DNA from: Thalassospira profundimaris
GTDB taxonomy: Bacteria > Pseudomonadota > Alphaproteobacteria > Rhodospirillales > Thalassospiraceae
Assembly: GCF_003326675.1 (NCBI RefSeq)
Contig: NZ_JPWF01000003.1
Location: 310,001-374,000, forward strand
DNA length: 64,000 nt
Direction: 5' to 3'
In this document: one piece after another, positions 8,775-18,104 of the stretch
Numbering within the stretch: position 1 is the first letter of the stretch
Layout: every line of letters starts with the position of its first letter
Program-made: the position numbers and the translations under genes
Notes under the pieces: model-generated
What the model was told of the DNA's origin: nothing
The model's input: only the letters and a program-made list of their open reading frames with translations
Databases searched by the model: none

Positions 8775-10001
8775 ATGGTGACCGAAACCCCGAAACTTGT
8801 TCTGATGGTGATTGCCGTTGTCGGACTGGCACAAGCCGGTTTTCTGATTTCACTTCTGCGCCAGGAGGGCAAGCGTGCCTTTCGTGCAAACCGTTGGCTG
8901 ATGGTTTTTGCCCTGACGGCCTGTCTAAGCTTTATTGAAGACATCACCGATGTTTTTCTAACACCGAGATGGATGTTGTTGGTCGCACCGGTTTTCATGT
9001 CGATGACCTTTGCCTTTGTACCGTCAATTTATCTGTATTTCCGAGAAATCGCGGATCAGCCGGTACGTCGGCCCATCTATCATTTTCTGGTTTTGATTCC
9101 AGTTTTGGTGGCAACGTCAGTCGCAGTATGGATTTTGTTTGATCAGTTCGTGCCTGAAATAATCCACGGCACCGATGTCGAAATCGATCTTGCTTTGGAT
9201 GAGAACCTTTTGTTGTCGGTCCTGTTGATGTCGACCTTTATCGGGCTTTATGTGCAGCTTTTTGCCTATATGCCCAAGATATGGAAAGTCGCACTTGGCT
9301 ATCTGCGACAAGCTGGCGAGCAACTCGGTGCGGATCAGGTTGCTTTACGCCGCTGGATCCAAGAAATCCTGATCGGCATCACCGCGATTTTTGTGATCTT
9401 CACAGTAACCTCGGTGATCGATATTTTCGTTGATGATGGTACCTGGCTGACAACAATTGTGCAGGGCAGCTTCGCCCTGGTCTTTTTCCGGATGTGTCAT
9501 CTGATGGCGTCTTCGCCAGCCCTTTTTGTCCAAGCCGAATGGCAGGATACAGTCCGTGATGAACAAAATGATCTGCTGTCTGACCGATCAGGAAGCGGGG
9601 GCGTCACATCCGATGATGGTAATAGCACGAAGTCACTTCTTGATGACGATGATGTCAGGCGTATTTGTGAGCGATTGAAACGGGTCGCGACCGAAACCGA
9701 CATGCTGTTTGATCCGCTTCTTTCGATGCCGAAACTGGCAAATGCAATTGCCGCGACGCCAAATCAGTTATCCTTTGTCCTGAACCAGCATCTTGGCAAA
9801 AGCTTCTTTGATTTTATCAACGAAGCCCGCACCAACGAGGCATCAAAGCTTCTGATTGACGCGCCGGATCGCACCATTCTCGATATCGCAACCAGTGTCG
9901 GCTTTAATTCCAAGTCGACTTTCAATCTTGCCTTCAAGAAAATCACCGGCAAGACACCAAGTGCGTATCGCACCGAAAATCTTGATAAATCAGATATTTG
10001 A
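8775..10001 (+). CDS. Membrane-anchored AraC-family transcriptional regulator (second of a pair)
   Basis: 408 residues with the same architecture as its upstream neighbour: about seven N-terminal membrane helices (to about residue 245), a polar Asp/Ser-rich linker (about 255-292) and a C-terminal AraC HTH (about 295-400). The recognition region NSKSTFNLAF is identical to the first copy, and the DNA there is nearly identical too, while the membrane halves differ much more. This points to an old tandem duplication with a conserved DNA target and a changed signal specificity. The 22-nt gap suggests co-transcription with the first copy. Confidence 0.85.
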   Translation: MVTETPKLVLMVIAVVGLAQAGFLISLLRQEGKRAFRANRWLMVFALTACLSFIEDITDVFLTPRWMLLVAPVFMSMTFAFVPSIYLYFREIADQPVRRPIYHFLVLIPVLVATSVAVWILFDQFVPEIIHGTDVEIDLALDENLLLSVLLMSTFIGLYVQLFAYMPKIWKVALGYLRQAGEQLGADQVALRRWIQEILIGITAIFVIFTVTSVIDIFVDDGTWLTTIVQGSFALVFFRMCHLMASSPALFVQAEWQDTVRDEQNDLLSDRSGSGGVTSDDGNSTKSLLDDDDVRRICERLKRVATETDMLFDPLLSMPKLANAIAATPNQLSFVLNQHLGKSFFDFINEARTNEASKLLIDAPDRTILDIATSVGFNSKSTFNLAFKKITGKTPSAYRTENLDKSDI

Positions 10002-10127
10002 CGGGTACGAATGATCATTCGTACCCCGAACAGGTCTTTGTCCGGTTCGATATTATAGAGCCGGACGCCAGCCAATCCATATTCAGGCAGGTTCTGCACA
10101 CCTTCTCATTTCAAGGTGTTTAAGTAG

Positions 10128-10982
10128 ATGTCTGAAACTTATGTATTGCGTCGTGTCGGGAACAGTTTGCTGTTTGCCGGTGTGACGTTGTGCCTGACCG
10201 CACTTCTGATTTTGTACACCACTCCTTCGCAGGCCCAGCAGGCGAAAAAGGAAACGCTTCGCGATCAGGTAAATCCGAAAACCGGTGATGCCCTTGATCC
10301 GTGGTTTGGTGGAAATTGGCAGATCGGCGCCTTTGGCGGCGCGTCAAACAATCCCTATCGCGGGACCGATGATGTTGAACTGGGGCTGTTGCCGGTTGTT
10401 GCCTATGATTCGGAACGCATGCATATCGGTGTTGATGGTATCGATATCAAATTCTTTAAAAACGATGTCTTTAGTGCATCACTGATCGGATCAATCCGCA
10501 CCGAACCGTTTGATAATGGCGATGGCAGTTACCTGCGCGGGATGGAAGAACGTGACATGGCCTTTGAGGCCGGTCTTGGTTTTTCCGCCAATATCTGGCG
10601 CGGTTCGTTGATCACCAACTACCTCACCGATGTGAACGATGCCCATGATGGTCATCAGGTTGATGTGTCTTATGTCGTCCCGGAACAATGGGGCGATGTC
10701 AGTTTCAGCTGGGGCGGCGGGATCACCTGGCAAAGCGATAAGCTGGTGGATCACATGGTTGGTGTCCGCCGCAAGGAAGTCCGCAGTGACCGGGCTTATT
10801 ATGCGCCTGATGCTGCCTTCATCCCGCATATCGACTTCACGGTGACTTATCCGCTGACAGAACAAATCATGCTGATCGGAACGCATGGTTTCCACTATCT
10901 GCCTGACGAATACACCGACAGCCCGATCATTGATGAAGACTATGTTTTCAGTGCCGGTATCGGTCTTGTCTACAGCTTCTAG
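10128..10982 (+). CDS. MipA/OmpV family outer-membrane protein
   Basis: 284 residues. An N-terminal hydrophobic segment (LLFAGVTLCLTALLILY) ending in SQAQQA is a signal peptide. The mature part has the MipA/OmpV pattern: WQIGAFGGASNNPYRGTDD, then LLPVVAYDSERMHIG, alternating amphipathic strands, and a C-terminal aromatic residue (GIGLVYSF) as in beta-barrel proteins. Family members act as scaffolds for murein synthesis or as porin-like proteins that respond to envelope stress, metals or antibiotics. It lies 126 nt after the regulator pair and ends at a strong terminator, so it may be their target or in the same unit. Confidence 0.85.
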   Translation: MSETYVLRRVGNSLLFAGVTLCLTALLILYTTPSQAQQAKKETLRDQVNPKTGDALDPWFGGNWQIGAFGGASNNPYRGTDDVELGLLPVVAYDSERMHIGVDGIDIKFFKNDVFSASLIGSIRTEPFDNGDGSYLRGMEERDMAFEAGLGFSANIWRGSLITNYLTDVNDAHDGHQVDVSYVVPEQWGDVSFSWGGGITWQSDKLVDHMVGVRRKEVRSDRAYYAPDAAFIPHIDFTVTYPLTEQIMLIGTHGFHYLPDEYTDSPIIDEDYVFSAGIGLVYSF

Positions 10983-11042
10983 GAGCTGACACGATTTCTT
11001 TCGTCTAACCCCACACTTTCCGATGTGCAGTCATGCCATCGG

Positions 11043-11089
11043 CGTGGGCCGGTCTCCCCCAATTCATCGACTGGCCCACGTACCTTTTT
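11043..11089 (+). terminator. Rho-independent terminator after the MipA gene
   Basis: CGTGGGCCGGTC pairs with GACTGGCCCACG (12 bp, one G-T pair) around a 14-nt loop. A five-T run lies at 11085-11089. Confidence 0.85.
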
Positions 11090-11095
11090 ACTTTG

Positions 11096-11488
11096 CTACT
11101 GCCCTGTCAGTTCAAGCAGGTCCCACTTGTTGCCATAAATATCTTCGAACACCGCGACCGTGCCATATGGCTCGTAGCGCGGTTGTTCCAGAAACTGGAC
11201 ACCGGCCGCCGTCATGCGGGCGTGATCGCGGGCGAAGTCATCGGTATTGAGGAAAAAGCCAACCCGCCCGCCAGTCTGATTGCCAATGGCCTTGGTTTGG
11301 TCTTCGTCGCTTGCCTGTGCGAGTAGAATACGGGTTTCCTCTGCGCCCTTGGGGGCAATCACGACCCAGCGTTTGCCGCCCCCCAAGTCGCTATCTTCAA
11401 TCAGATCAAACCCGACTTTGTCGGTGTAAAAGGCGATGGCTTCGTCATAGTCGCGCACGACCAGCGCGAACAAACCGATATGGGGCAT
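11096..11488 (-). CDS. VOC (glyoxalase/bleomycin-resistance fold) protein
   Basis: 130 residues forming one vicinal-oxygen-chelate unit of two beta-alpha-beta modules: HIGLFALVVRDYDEAIAFYTDKVGF at the start and a C-terminal PYGTVAVFEDIYGNKWDLLE. Possible metal ligands are the early His and the late Glu residues. Such small VOC proteins include glyoxalases, dioxygenases and resistance proteins; the substrate cannot be assigned. It shares orientation with radC and follows it at 36 nt, so it may be transcribed as the tail of that unit. Confidence 0.8.
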   Translation of the reverse strand: MPHIGLFALVVRDYDEAIAFYTDKVGFDLIEDSDLGGGKRWVVIAPKGAEETRILLAQASDEDQTKAIGNQTGGRVGFFLNTDDFARDHARMTAAGVQFLEQPRYEPYGTVAVFEDIYGNKWDLLELTGQ

Positions 11489-11524
11489 GGTTGTTTTCCG
11501 GCAAAAGATGAAATGAAGGGATGG

Positions 11525-12385
11525 CTATATCAGGCCAAGCGTCTTGAAGGAATTATATCCGGCATGGCTGATGATGATGTGGTCATGCACGGTGATATCC
11601 ATGGCCTTGGCAGCATCAACAATCTTGCGGGTCATGTCGATGTCCCCCTTTGAGGGCGTGGCATCGCCGCTTGGATGGTTGTGCACAAGAATGATCGCCG
11701 ATGCATGAAGTTCCAGCGCGCGCTTGATGACTTCACGCGGATAGACCGGTGTGTGATCAACTGTGCCATGTTGATGACATTCATCGGCAATCAGGCGGTT
11801 TTTGCGATCCAGAAACAGTAAATGCAGTTCTTCGGTCTTAAGGTGCCCGATCCGCACCCGACAATAATCAATCAGTTGTTCCCAACTGGCGATCACCGGC
11901 AATTCCATGGCGCGTTCGCGTGACAGATGTCGTGCGCTGGCCTCGGCGATTTTAATGGCGGCGATGCCGGCATCCCCCAATCCCTTGGCTGTTTGCAAAT
12001 CTTCGGGACGGGCGGCAAGGACATTGGCAAAACTACCGAATTGGGCAATCAGGGCTTTGGCCAGTGGTTTGACATCACCACGCGGCATCGCCATGCACAG
12101 CATCAATTCCAAAAGCTCGTAATCGGCCAAAGCATCCGCACCGCCCTTGATAAAGCGTTCGCGCAGGCGCTGCCGGTGGCCGTGATAATGGGGCTTTGCG
12201 GGTTTGGGCGACTTTGATGCAGCGTTACCATCTTGGGATGGACTTTCTGCACCCACGGTGGCCGATACGTTTGATGCCACATGGTCGCGGGTCTGATCAA
12301 AAAAGACCCGCGTTCCGTCATCAATTTCAGATGGGGTGGGGATAGTCGGGGCAGAAGCAGGTTTGCGATCTTCGGTTTCGCTCAA
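11525..12385 (-). CDS. radC: RadC family JAB/MPN-domain protein
   Basis: 286 residues. The core has an N-terminal HhH-like part (LADYELLELMLCMAM...AKGLGDAGIAAIKIAEA) and a C-terminal MPN/JAB domain with the metal motif HNHPSGDATPSKGD. The first 75 residues are a low-conservation, polar extension. The start is a TTG with RBS GGAAG about 6 nt upstream. RadC was once linked to DNA repair but its actual role is unsettled. The order sfsA-map-radC is common in Alphaproteobacteria. Confidence 0.9.
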   Translation of the reverse strand: MSETEDRKPASAPTIPTPSEIDDGTRVFFDQTRDHVASNVSATVGAESPSQDGNAASKSPKPAKPHYHGHRQRLRERFIKGGADALADYELLELMLCMAMPRGDVKPLAKALIAQFGSFANVLAARPEDLQTAKGLGDAGIAAIKIAEASARHLSRERAMELPVIASWEQLIDYCRVRIGHLKTEELHLLFLDRKNRLIADECHQHGTVDHTPVYPREVIKRALELHASAIILVHNHPSGDATPSKGDIDMTRKIVDAAKAMDITVHDHIIISHAGYNSFKTLGLI

Positions 12386-12412
12386 TTCTGCTTCCCCCGT
12401 TTTGGCCCTTGT

Positions 12413-13219
12413 TTATTCTGCCGCGGCGGGCAGGTTATAGGGCGGCTTGTCCAGACCGGCCGGGGATCGGGTAAAGATTTCAAACCCGTCATCCGTCACG
12501 CCGAGCGAATGTTCAAACTGTGCGGACAGTTTGCGGTCTCGCGTTACCGCTGTCCAGCCATCTGGCAAAATTTTGCACGCATAGGTTCCCTGATTGATCA
12601 TCGGTTCAATCGTAAAGATCATGCCCGGCTCAAGAACCAAACCTTCGCCCGGCTTGCCGTAATGCAGGACATTCGGCGCATCATGGAATACCTGACCAAG
12701 GCCGTGACCACAAAAATCACGCACGACCGAGAAACGTTCGCTTTCGGCATAGGACTGGATCGCATGGCCAATATCGCCAAGGGTCGCGCCCGGCTTTACC
12801 GCATTGATGCCACGCCAAAGCGACTCATAGGTCACATCGACAAGGCGCTGCGCCATGATTTTTGGCGTGCCTGCGATATACATGCGCGATGTATCGCCAT
12901 ACCAGCCATCAAGAATAACCGTGACATCAATATTCATGATGTCGCCATTGGCCAGTTTCTTGTCGCCGGGGATGCCGTGACAGACCACATGGTTGATCGA
13001 TGTGCAGATCGATTTCGGAAAACCGCGATAGCCAAGGCAGGCCGAAATCGCATTGTGATCACGAATATATTCATCACACAGGCGATCAAGTTCACCCGTG
13101 GTCACACCCGGCACGACATGCGGGGTAATCATATCAAGCACTTCCGCTGCCAGCTTACCTGCGGCGCGCATGCCTTCAAATGCTTCGGGGCCGTGAAGTT
13201 TGACTGTTCCGTTCGCCAC
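12413..13219 (-). CDS. map: Methionine aminopeptidase, type I
   Basis: Removes the initiator methionine from new proteins; 268 residues, normal for type I. The metal ligands are visible in order: IDVTVILDGWYGDTSRMY (two Asp), GHGLGQVFHDAP (His), FTIEPMI (Glu) and the terminal Glu in the FEHSLGVT region. The substrate His is in HVVCHGIPG. The start is GTG, with RBS AAGGAG 8 nt upstream. It lies between sfsA and radC. Confidence 0.95.
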   Translation of the reverse strand: MANGTVKLHGPEAFEGMRAAGKLAAEVLDMITPHVVPGVTTGELDRLCDEYIRDHNAISACLGYRGFPKSICTSINHVVCHGIPGDKKLANGDIMNIDVTVILDGWYGDTSRMYIAGTPKIMAQRLVDVTYESLWRGINAVKPGATLGDIGHAIQSYAESERFSVVRDFCGHGLGQVFHDAPNVLHYGKPGEGLVLEPGMIFTIEPMINQGTYACKILPDGWTAVTRDRKLSAQFEHSLGVTDDGFEIFTRSPAGLDKPPYNLPAAAE

Positions 13220-13333
13220 CCGAAATCTCCTTAATCTCAGCGAGGTATATCTGTGTTTTATAGTCCAATGACATAAAGCCAGACGCCGAAATTGGCAAGG
13301 ATTGGCTGATATGCAGGGATTTGGGGGCCGGGT

Positions 13334-14047
13334 TTAAAGACCGACAATCGGTAACGCGGACCGGACGGTCACGGCATTTGTATCAATCGAACAATCATAG
13401 GCAATCGCTTCGACCCCGTTGCTGCGTGCGGCCTTGAACCGTTCGCCGTAATGGGGATCAATATCGGTCGACAGGGTAAAGCGATCACAATCGGTGCGCT
13501 GGATCAGATAAAACATCACCGCCCGATGACCTTCGGCAACCATATCGGCCATTTCATCAAGATGCTTGGCCCCGCGCGCGGTGACGGCATCTGGAAATTC
13601 GGCAAGGCCGGGCATATCTTCGTCGCGTTTCAGATGCACATTCTTGACTTCGACATAGCAAAGCCCGCGTTCGGGATCAGAAAGCAGAATATCAATTCGT
13701 GAGTTTTTGCCGTATTTGACTTCACGTTTCAGATTCTCATAACCCGCCAGTTCCGGGATTTTGCCCGACAGGATCGCTTCCTCGACGATGGCATTGGGGT
13801 GCGCCGTATTGATCCCGATCCATGCATCGCCGATCTGGCACAGTTCCCAGCTATATTTCAGTTTGCGTTTCGGGTTATCCGATTGCGACAGCCAGACATC
13901 AATGCCCGGTTCCTTAAGCCCGATCATCCCGCCCGGATTGGCGCAATGGGCCGTGATCATCTCGCCATTATCAAGTTCGATATCGGCAAGGAAACGTTTG
14001 TAACGCTTGATCAGTTTGCCATGAATCAGGGGCTGGGGAAGTTGCAT
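13334..14047 (-). CDS. sfsA: SfsA family DNA-binding/nuclease-fold protein
   Basis: 237 residues, full length for SfsA (sugar fermentation stimulation protein). Typical motifs are LIHGKLIKRYKRFLADIELDNG, AHCANPGGMIGL, the nuclease-like stretch RIDILLSDPERGLCYVEVKNV and FPDAVTARGAKHLDEMADMV. The EVK motif resembles a PD-(D/E)XK nuclease core. First gene of the sfsA-map-radC unit. Confidence 0.93.
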   Translation of the reverse strand: MQLPQPLIHGKLIKRYKRFLADIELDNGEMITAHCANPGGMIGLKEPGIDVWLSQSDNPKRKLKYSWELCQIGDAWIGINTAHPNAIVEEAILSGKIPELAGYENLKREVKYGKNSRIDILLSDPERGLCYVEVKNVHLKRDEDMPGLAEFPDAVTARGAKHLDEMADMVAEGHRAVMFYLIQRTDCDRFTLSTDIDPHYGERFKAARSNGVEAIAYDCSIDTNAVTVRSALPIVGL

Positions 14048-14175
14048 GTCGAACCTTTCGGGAATTCTGTCCTGACAGAAACTGTCATGTGAGGCGCAGG
14101 ATCAGGGTGCCAATTTCGCGGCAAACCGTTCATACATCAACCCCTTGCAGCCAGTCTGATTTTATCGGAGCCATC

Positions 14176-14394
14176 ATGCGTCAAAGCCTGCGCGACAAAA
14201 TCATTGCCGTTTGTGATCGTAAAATCACGCAAAAGGGGCCGGATGTCGGCCTGTCCTTTTATGCGTTCTTTGCCAACCGCAATGATGATCCGGCCCTTTT
14301 GATGGAGGCAGCAACATGGTGGATCGAAACCCACCAGCTTGATCATTTCGAAAAAGCCACCAAAATTCGCGAGATGGTGCTGGCGGGCAAATAG
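14176..14394 (+). CDS. Small conserved-looking hypothetical protein (72 aa)
   Basis: The frame is open from 14089, but the ATG at 14176 has an RBS (GGAG at 14167-14170) and gives a clean 72-residue soluble protein starting MRQSLRDKIIAV. It is predicted all-helical, with a C-terminal Trp/His patch (WWIETHQLDHFEKA). No known family is recognised. It is divergent from sfsA and its stop lies 15 nt from the end of the convergent methyltransferase gene. Composition matches neighbours, so it is probably a real native gene. Confidence 0.6.
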   Translation: MRQSLRDKIIAVCDRKITQKGPDVGLSFYAFFANRNDDPALLMEAATWWIETHQLDHFEKATKIREMVLAGK

Positions 14395-14409
14395 CCCGCC
14401 AAGCAGGCA

Positions 14410-15309
14410 TCACTGTTTTTGGGCGTCATCGCCAAGGAAATCAACCAGACTGACTTGTCCAGATCCACGGCGCAGTGGTTTGGGTTGGCTTTCATCAGGT
14501 GCCCAGGCCGTCAGATAGATCACCTGAAACTTCGCATGAATGCGGCCGTCTTCGCGGGCGTGGCGTTCGTGATAAATCGCGGCAGCACGGGCAAGGGTGC
14601 TGCGTTTGGTAAATTTCTTTGATCGTTTGGCAATCAGGTTGCTTTCACCCATCCCCGAAAGGTCACGCATCAGTTTAAGCGCATCGGGATAATCAATGGT
14701 GATGTCATCGGCATCAACCACGGGCAGGGCAAAGCCACTGCGCTGAAGCAATGCACCGGCATCTTTCACATCAACAAAGGGCGAAACGCGGGGCGAAACA
14801 CCACCTTCTTCCTCGGCCTCGGCGGTCATCAGGGCTTCACGCAAATCACGCAATGTATCGCCGCCCAGCATACAGGCCAAAAGCAACCCGTCGGGTTTAA
14901 GCGCGCGGCGCGCTTGCAGCAACATGCCCGGAAGATCATTGACCCAGTGCAGCGACAGGTTGGACAGGATCAGATCAAGCGATCCTTCGGCAAAGGGCAG
15001 GAATTCCTCATCCGCGACAAGGGTTGGCTTGCCATTGCGGACCTGGGCATTCTTGGCGTAACCGTTCGAGATATCAGACTGATAAAACGTCTCGATCCCG
15101 CCGCGATTGCCAATGATCTGACCCAACTCGCCACTATGGCAGCCAAGATCAACCGCCAAGGGGAATTTGCGCGTGGTATCGTCAAGCCGGTCGGCAAGCC
15201 GTTCGGCGGTTTCGGCAAACAGGAAATTGTAATCCTGTGCCTTGGTTGCGGCGCGGTCGCGGCGCAGCTTTAAGATGTCTCGATCAAAGACAGTGATCGG
15301 ATCGGCCAT
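14410..15309 (-). CDS. BioC/NDUFAF5-like class I SAM-dependent methyltransferase
   Basis: 299 residues. The SAM-binding motif I is VDLGCHSGELGQII; motif III-IV regions are SLDLILSNLSLHWVNDLP and LKPDGLLLACMLGGDTLRDL. The opening FDRDILKLRRDRAA resembles the family of mitochondrial NDUFAF5 and its alphaproteobacterial relatives, which modify complex I subunits, rather than true BioC. No biotin genes are near. The exact substrate is uncertain. Confidence 0.8.
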   Translation of the reverse strand: MADPITVFDRDILKLRRDRAATKAQDYNFLFAETAERLADRLDDTTRKFPLAVDLGCHSGELGQIIGNRGGIETFYQSDISNGYAKNAQVRNGKPTLVADEEFLPFAEGSLDLILSNLSLHWVNDLPGMLLQARRALKPDGLLLACMLGGDTLRDLREALMTAEAEEEGGVSPRVSPFVDVKDAGALLQRSGFALPVVDADDITIDYPDALKLMRDLSGMGESNLIAKRSKKFTKRSTLARAAAIYHERHAREDGRIHAKFQVIYLTAWAPDESQPKPLRRGSGQVSLVDFLGDDAQKQ

Positions 15310-15397
15310 GAGGCGGGATGCTCCGGCAAAAGTCGTTAAAAATGTTACGACCTAGATAGAGCGTCTTGGTCCGCCACGCAATCGGCCATCAAGCCAA

Positions 15398-16363
15398 TCA
15401 GCCATTCGCGCCGCTCATGCGCAACGGAAATGCACCGCGGCGACGGACCCAATGGTTTGGTCGAAACGCGACAAGGCGTTCTGCCCCGTCAAAATTTGCC
15501 ACCATCGCACCACCCAAAATGATTTCGGCGTTCCCTGTGATCTGCAATATGTCGCCATTGGTGAAATCAACAAATACCAGCCCGGCCCGCGGATTGATCA
15601 AAAGATTGCCAAGTGTGTTAAAGAACCGGTTTCCGGCATAGTCGGGAATGATCAGGGTGCCATCATCCTCGATATGGACAAAGCCCGGGTTTCCACCGCG
15701 GTGCGACACATCAACGTCGCGTCTTTGGTCACCGTGATCAATATAGGACGCGATGAAAAACGTGTCGGCTTGGGCAATCTGTGCGCGGGCTTCATCCGAA
15801 AGGTTGTTTTCGCCACGCGTTATGGTGTCGCCCTTGGGCGCAGGATGATGGGAGGTGCCCAGATCGCGCGGGGTGATGTATTTCGGGCAATTGCCAAAAC
15901 TGTGCCCCACCGTGATGTCAAAGGATGCTTCATTCGTGCGGCTGATTGTCCCGTTCAGGCGGTTGCGCCGACGGGTATGAAGCTCGATCCCGAGTAATCC
16001 GATGGCATCGCCATCTTCCATCCCGGCATCTGCGGGATCATCGCCGTCGCGGGGCAGGGATACCGCAAGATGATAGATGTCGGTGGCAAACAAAAAGCCC
16101 GGTTTGTTGGCGCGAAGGGTTGCCCACGGCCTGCCATCGGGGTCGACACTGCCCAATACAACAAATGGCAATTGCGGGTAAAACAGGCGGTGCTGTTCGA
16201 TCAGATGATCGCGCAGCACTTTGCGTCCGACTTCATTCATGCGCGCATCGACACCCAGAATTTGCTGAAGACGGATTTCTCCAGCATGCCAGGGTGTGGG
16301 GGCACCTTCTGACACTGGCGGTCGGGGGGAGTGCGGGTTTTGGGTGTCGATGCGATCTGACAT
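15398..16363 (-). CDS. Pyridoxamine 5'-phosphate oxidase-like flavin-binding protein
   Basis: 321 residues. Two split-barrel segments are visible: PFVVLGSVDPDGRPWATLRA in the first half and GNPGFVHIEDDGTLIIPDYAGN followed by NTLGNLLINPRAGLVFVDF in the second. This matches the larger PNPOx-like proteins often found fused to or beside ferredoxin reductases and GSTs. Here the next gene upstream is a glutathione S-transferase 24 nt away, so the two are probably co-transcribed. The function may be a flavin- or haem-dependent reductase; this is uncertain. Confidence 0.8.
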   Translation of the reverse strand: MSDRIDTQNPHSPRPPVSEGAPTPWHAGEIRLQQILGVDARMNEVGRKVLRDHLIEQHRLFYPQLPFVVLGSVDPDGRPWATLRANKPGFLFATDIYHLAVSLPRDGDDPADAGMEDGDAIGLLGIELHTRRRNRLNGTISRTNEASFDITVGHSFGNCPKYITPRDLGTSHHPAPKGDTITRGENNLSDEARAQIAQADTFFIASYIDHGDQRRDVDVSHRGGNPGFVHIEDDGTLIIPDYAGNRFFNTLGNLLINPRAGLVFVDFTNGDILQITGNAEIILGGAMVANFDGAERLVAFRPNHWVRRRGAFPLRMSGANG

Positions 16364-16387
16364 GGGGTGTCTTTCAGATTGGGGGGC

Positions 16388-17005
16388 TTATGCAGATGCC
16401 AGCATTTCAGCCGGGGCATGCATGAAGGGCACAAAGCCCGGCAATTTTTCGATCCGCGCAAGCCAGTCGCGGACCTTGCCATAGGTTGCAAGATCAACAT
16501 TGCCCTCGGGCGCACGGGCGACATAGCTATAAAGCGATATATCGGCGATGGTCGGATGATCGGCCGCCAGCCAGTTTTGGGTGTTCAGATGGGCTTCCAT
16601 CAGGGCAAGGATGGCATGGGCGCGTGCAATTACCTCGTCGGCATTAAACGGTGCGCCAAACAGGGTGACAAGGCGGGCAGCACAGGGGCCAAAGGCAATC
16701 TGGCCTGCCGCAACCGATAACCAGCGCTGAACCTTGGCCGCACCTTCCGGATCATCGGGCAGCCAGTCTGTCGCGCCCTGCTTTTTGGCAAGATAGACCA
16801 GAATGGCATTTGAATCGGAAATTACCGTGTCGCCATCCTGCAAGACCGGGACTTGCCCAAACGGATTGATCGCCAGAAATTCCGGCTGTTTGTGTGCGCC
16901 TTTGGACAGATCAAGTTCAATCAATTCGTGATCCAGACCCAAAAGGCCCAGCATCAGGCGGGCGCGGTGGGCATGTCCGGAAATCGGATGATGATAAAGC
17001 TTCAT
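16388..17005 (-). CDS. Glutathione S-transferase family protein
   Basis: 205 residues from the ATG at 17005, where [19 protein letters not shown] is the standard GST N-terminus; a longer reading from 17059 adds 18 unlikely residues. The thioredoxin-like domain has [13 protein letters not shown] and the GSH-binding [10 protein letters not shown]. An all-helical C-terminal domain follows, with [15 protein letters not shown]. An RBS (AGGGA) is about 8 nt upstream. It is divergent from the LysR gene at 17137, which likely regulates it. Confidence 0.9.
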   Translation of the reverse strand: MKLYHHPISGHAHRARLMLGLLGLDHELIELDLSKGAHKQPEFLAINPFGQVPVLQDGDTVISDSNAILVYLAKKQGATDWLPDDPEGAAKVQRWLSVAAGQIAFGPCAARLVTLFGAPFNADEVIARAHAILALMEAHLNTQNWLAADHPTIADISLYSYVARAPEGNVDLATYGKVRDWLARIEKLPGFVPFMHAPAEMLASA

Positions 17006-17070
17006 GGCAGGTTTCCCTGTGCTTGCGGTGTGAATGTTGGTCCATCTTCCATGTTTCACTAAAATTATGG

Positions 17071-17090
17071 AATTGACGTATTTGGCAATT
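17071..17090. promoter_or_regulatory. Candidate LysR operator between gst and lysR
   Basis: AATTG, a 10-base spacer, then CAATT: a perfect 5-bp dyad in a very AT-rich 131-base divergent intergenic region. Size and position fit a LysR-type binding site, but the match is to shape, not to a proven consensus. Confidence 0.4.
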
Positions 17091-17136
17091 TATTGTTCCG
17101 TTAATTGAAATAATGAACGGATGAAACGGGGAAGCC

Positions 17137-18048
17137 ATGGATCGCTTTAATGCTATGCAGGTCTTTGTGCGGGTTGCCGAGGAACAGGGGTTTGCCGCGG
17201 CTGCACGTGCCCTTAATATGAGCCCGGCAGCCGTCACCCGAACCATAGCCCAGCTTGAAGACATCATTGGCGCACGGCTTTTGACCCGAACCACCCGCAC
17301 TGTGACGATGACCGAAGCAGGGGTGCAATATCTGGCTGATTGCAAACGGTTGCTTGCCGATTTGCACGAAGTCGAAGCCGCGGCCGGTGGTGCCTATGCC
17401 AAGCCAAGCGGGGTGTTGCGCATCACCGCCCCGGTGCAGTTCGGGCAAATGCATATCGCCCCGATTGTCGGGCGGTATCTTGATCAATATCCCGATATGC
17501 GTGCGCATCTGCTGTTATTTGATCGTATCGTCAATATCGTCGAGGAAGGCATCGATCTTGCCGTGCGCATCGGGCATCTTGCAGATTCATCACTCAGTGC
17601 CGTACGACTGGGACAGGTGCGCCAAGTGGTCTGTGGCGCGCCCGAATATTTTGAACGCACTGGTTTCCCGCTAACACCTGCTGATTTGGCAACGCACCGG
17701 ATTGTTGCCTCAACCGGATCATCAGCACGCCTGGACTGGCATTTCAAATCGCCAACCGGCGGGCGCAACATTCATTTGTCACCCGACGTGAAATGGCAAA
17801 CCAATTCCATCGAAGCCGCACGTGAAGCCACCATGAACGGTTGGGGAATTATGCGCATGCTGTCCTATCAGGCAGCGCCCTTTATTGCCGGGGGCAAACT
17901 GATAACGGTACTTGATGATTACAGACCCGATCCGGTGCCGGTCCATCTCGTCCATCCCGAAGGCCGCCATGCCCCGGCAAAGGTCCGAAGCTTTATCGAT
18001 CTGGCAGTCGAAACCCTGCGATCAAACCCGGTTCTGAATTCCAATTAA
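17137..18048 (+). CDS. LysR-family transcriptional regulator
   Basis: 303 residues. N-terminal wHTH: FVRVAEEQGFAAAARALNMSPAAVTRTIAQLEDIIG. The C-terminal effector domain starts near LRITAPVQFGQMHIAP, typical of the CrgA/PecT-like group. RBS GGGGAAG is close to the ATG. Divergent from the GST gene at a short distance, the usual arrangement for a LysR regulator and its target. Confidence 0.92.
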   Translation: MDRFNAMQVFVRVAEEQGFAAAARALNMSPAAVTRTIAQLEDIIGARLLTRTTRTVTMTEAGVQYLADCKRLLADLHEVEAAAGGAYAKPSGVLRITAPVQFGQMHIAPIVGRYLDQYPDMRAHLLLFDRIVNIVEEGIDLAVRIGHLADSSLSAVRLGQVRQVVCGAPEYFERTGFPLTPADLATHRIVASTGSSARLDWHFKSPTGGRNIHLSPDVKWQTNSIEAAREATMNGWGIMRMLSYQAAPFIAGGKLITVLDDYRPDPVPVHLVHPEGRHAPAKVRSFIDLAVETLRSNPVLNSN

Positions 18049-18104
18049 TTCAATCTGCGCGTGTGATATGATCCTGTGATTGTGGGAAATTCGGGGATTG
18101 CGGG

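Noticed and set aside
11525-12385. radC as a sign of a mobile element
   Set aside because: RadC can occur on mobile DNA, but here it is in the normal sfsA-map-radC order with backbone composition.
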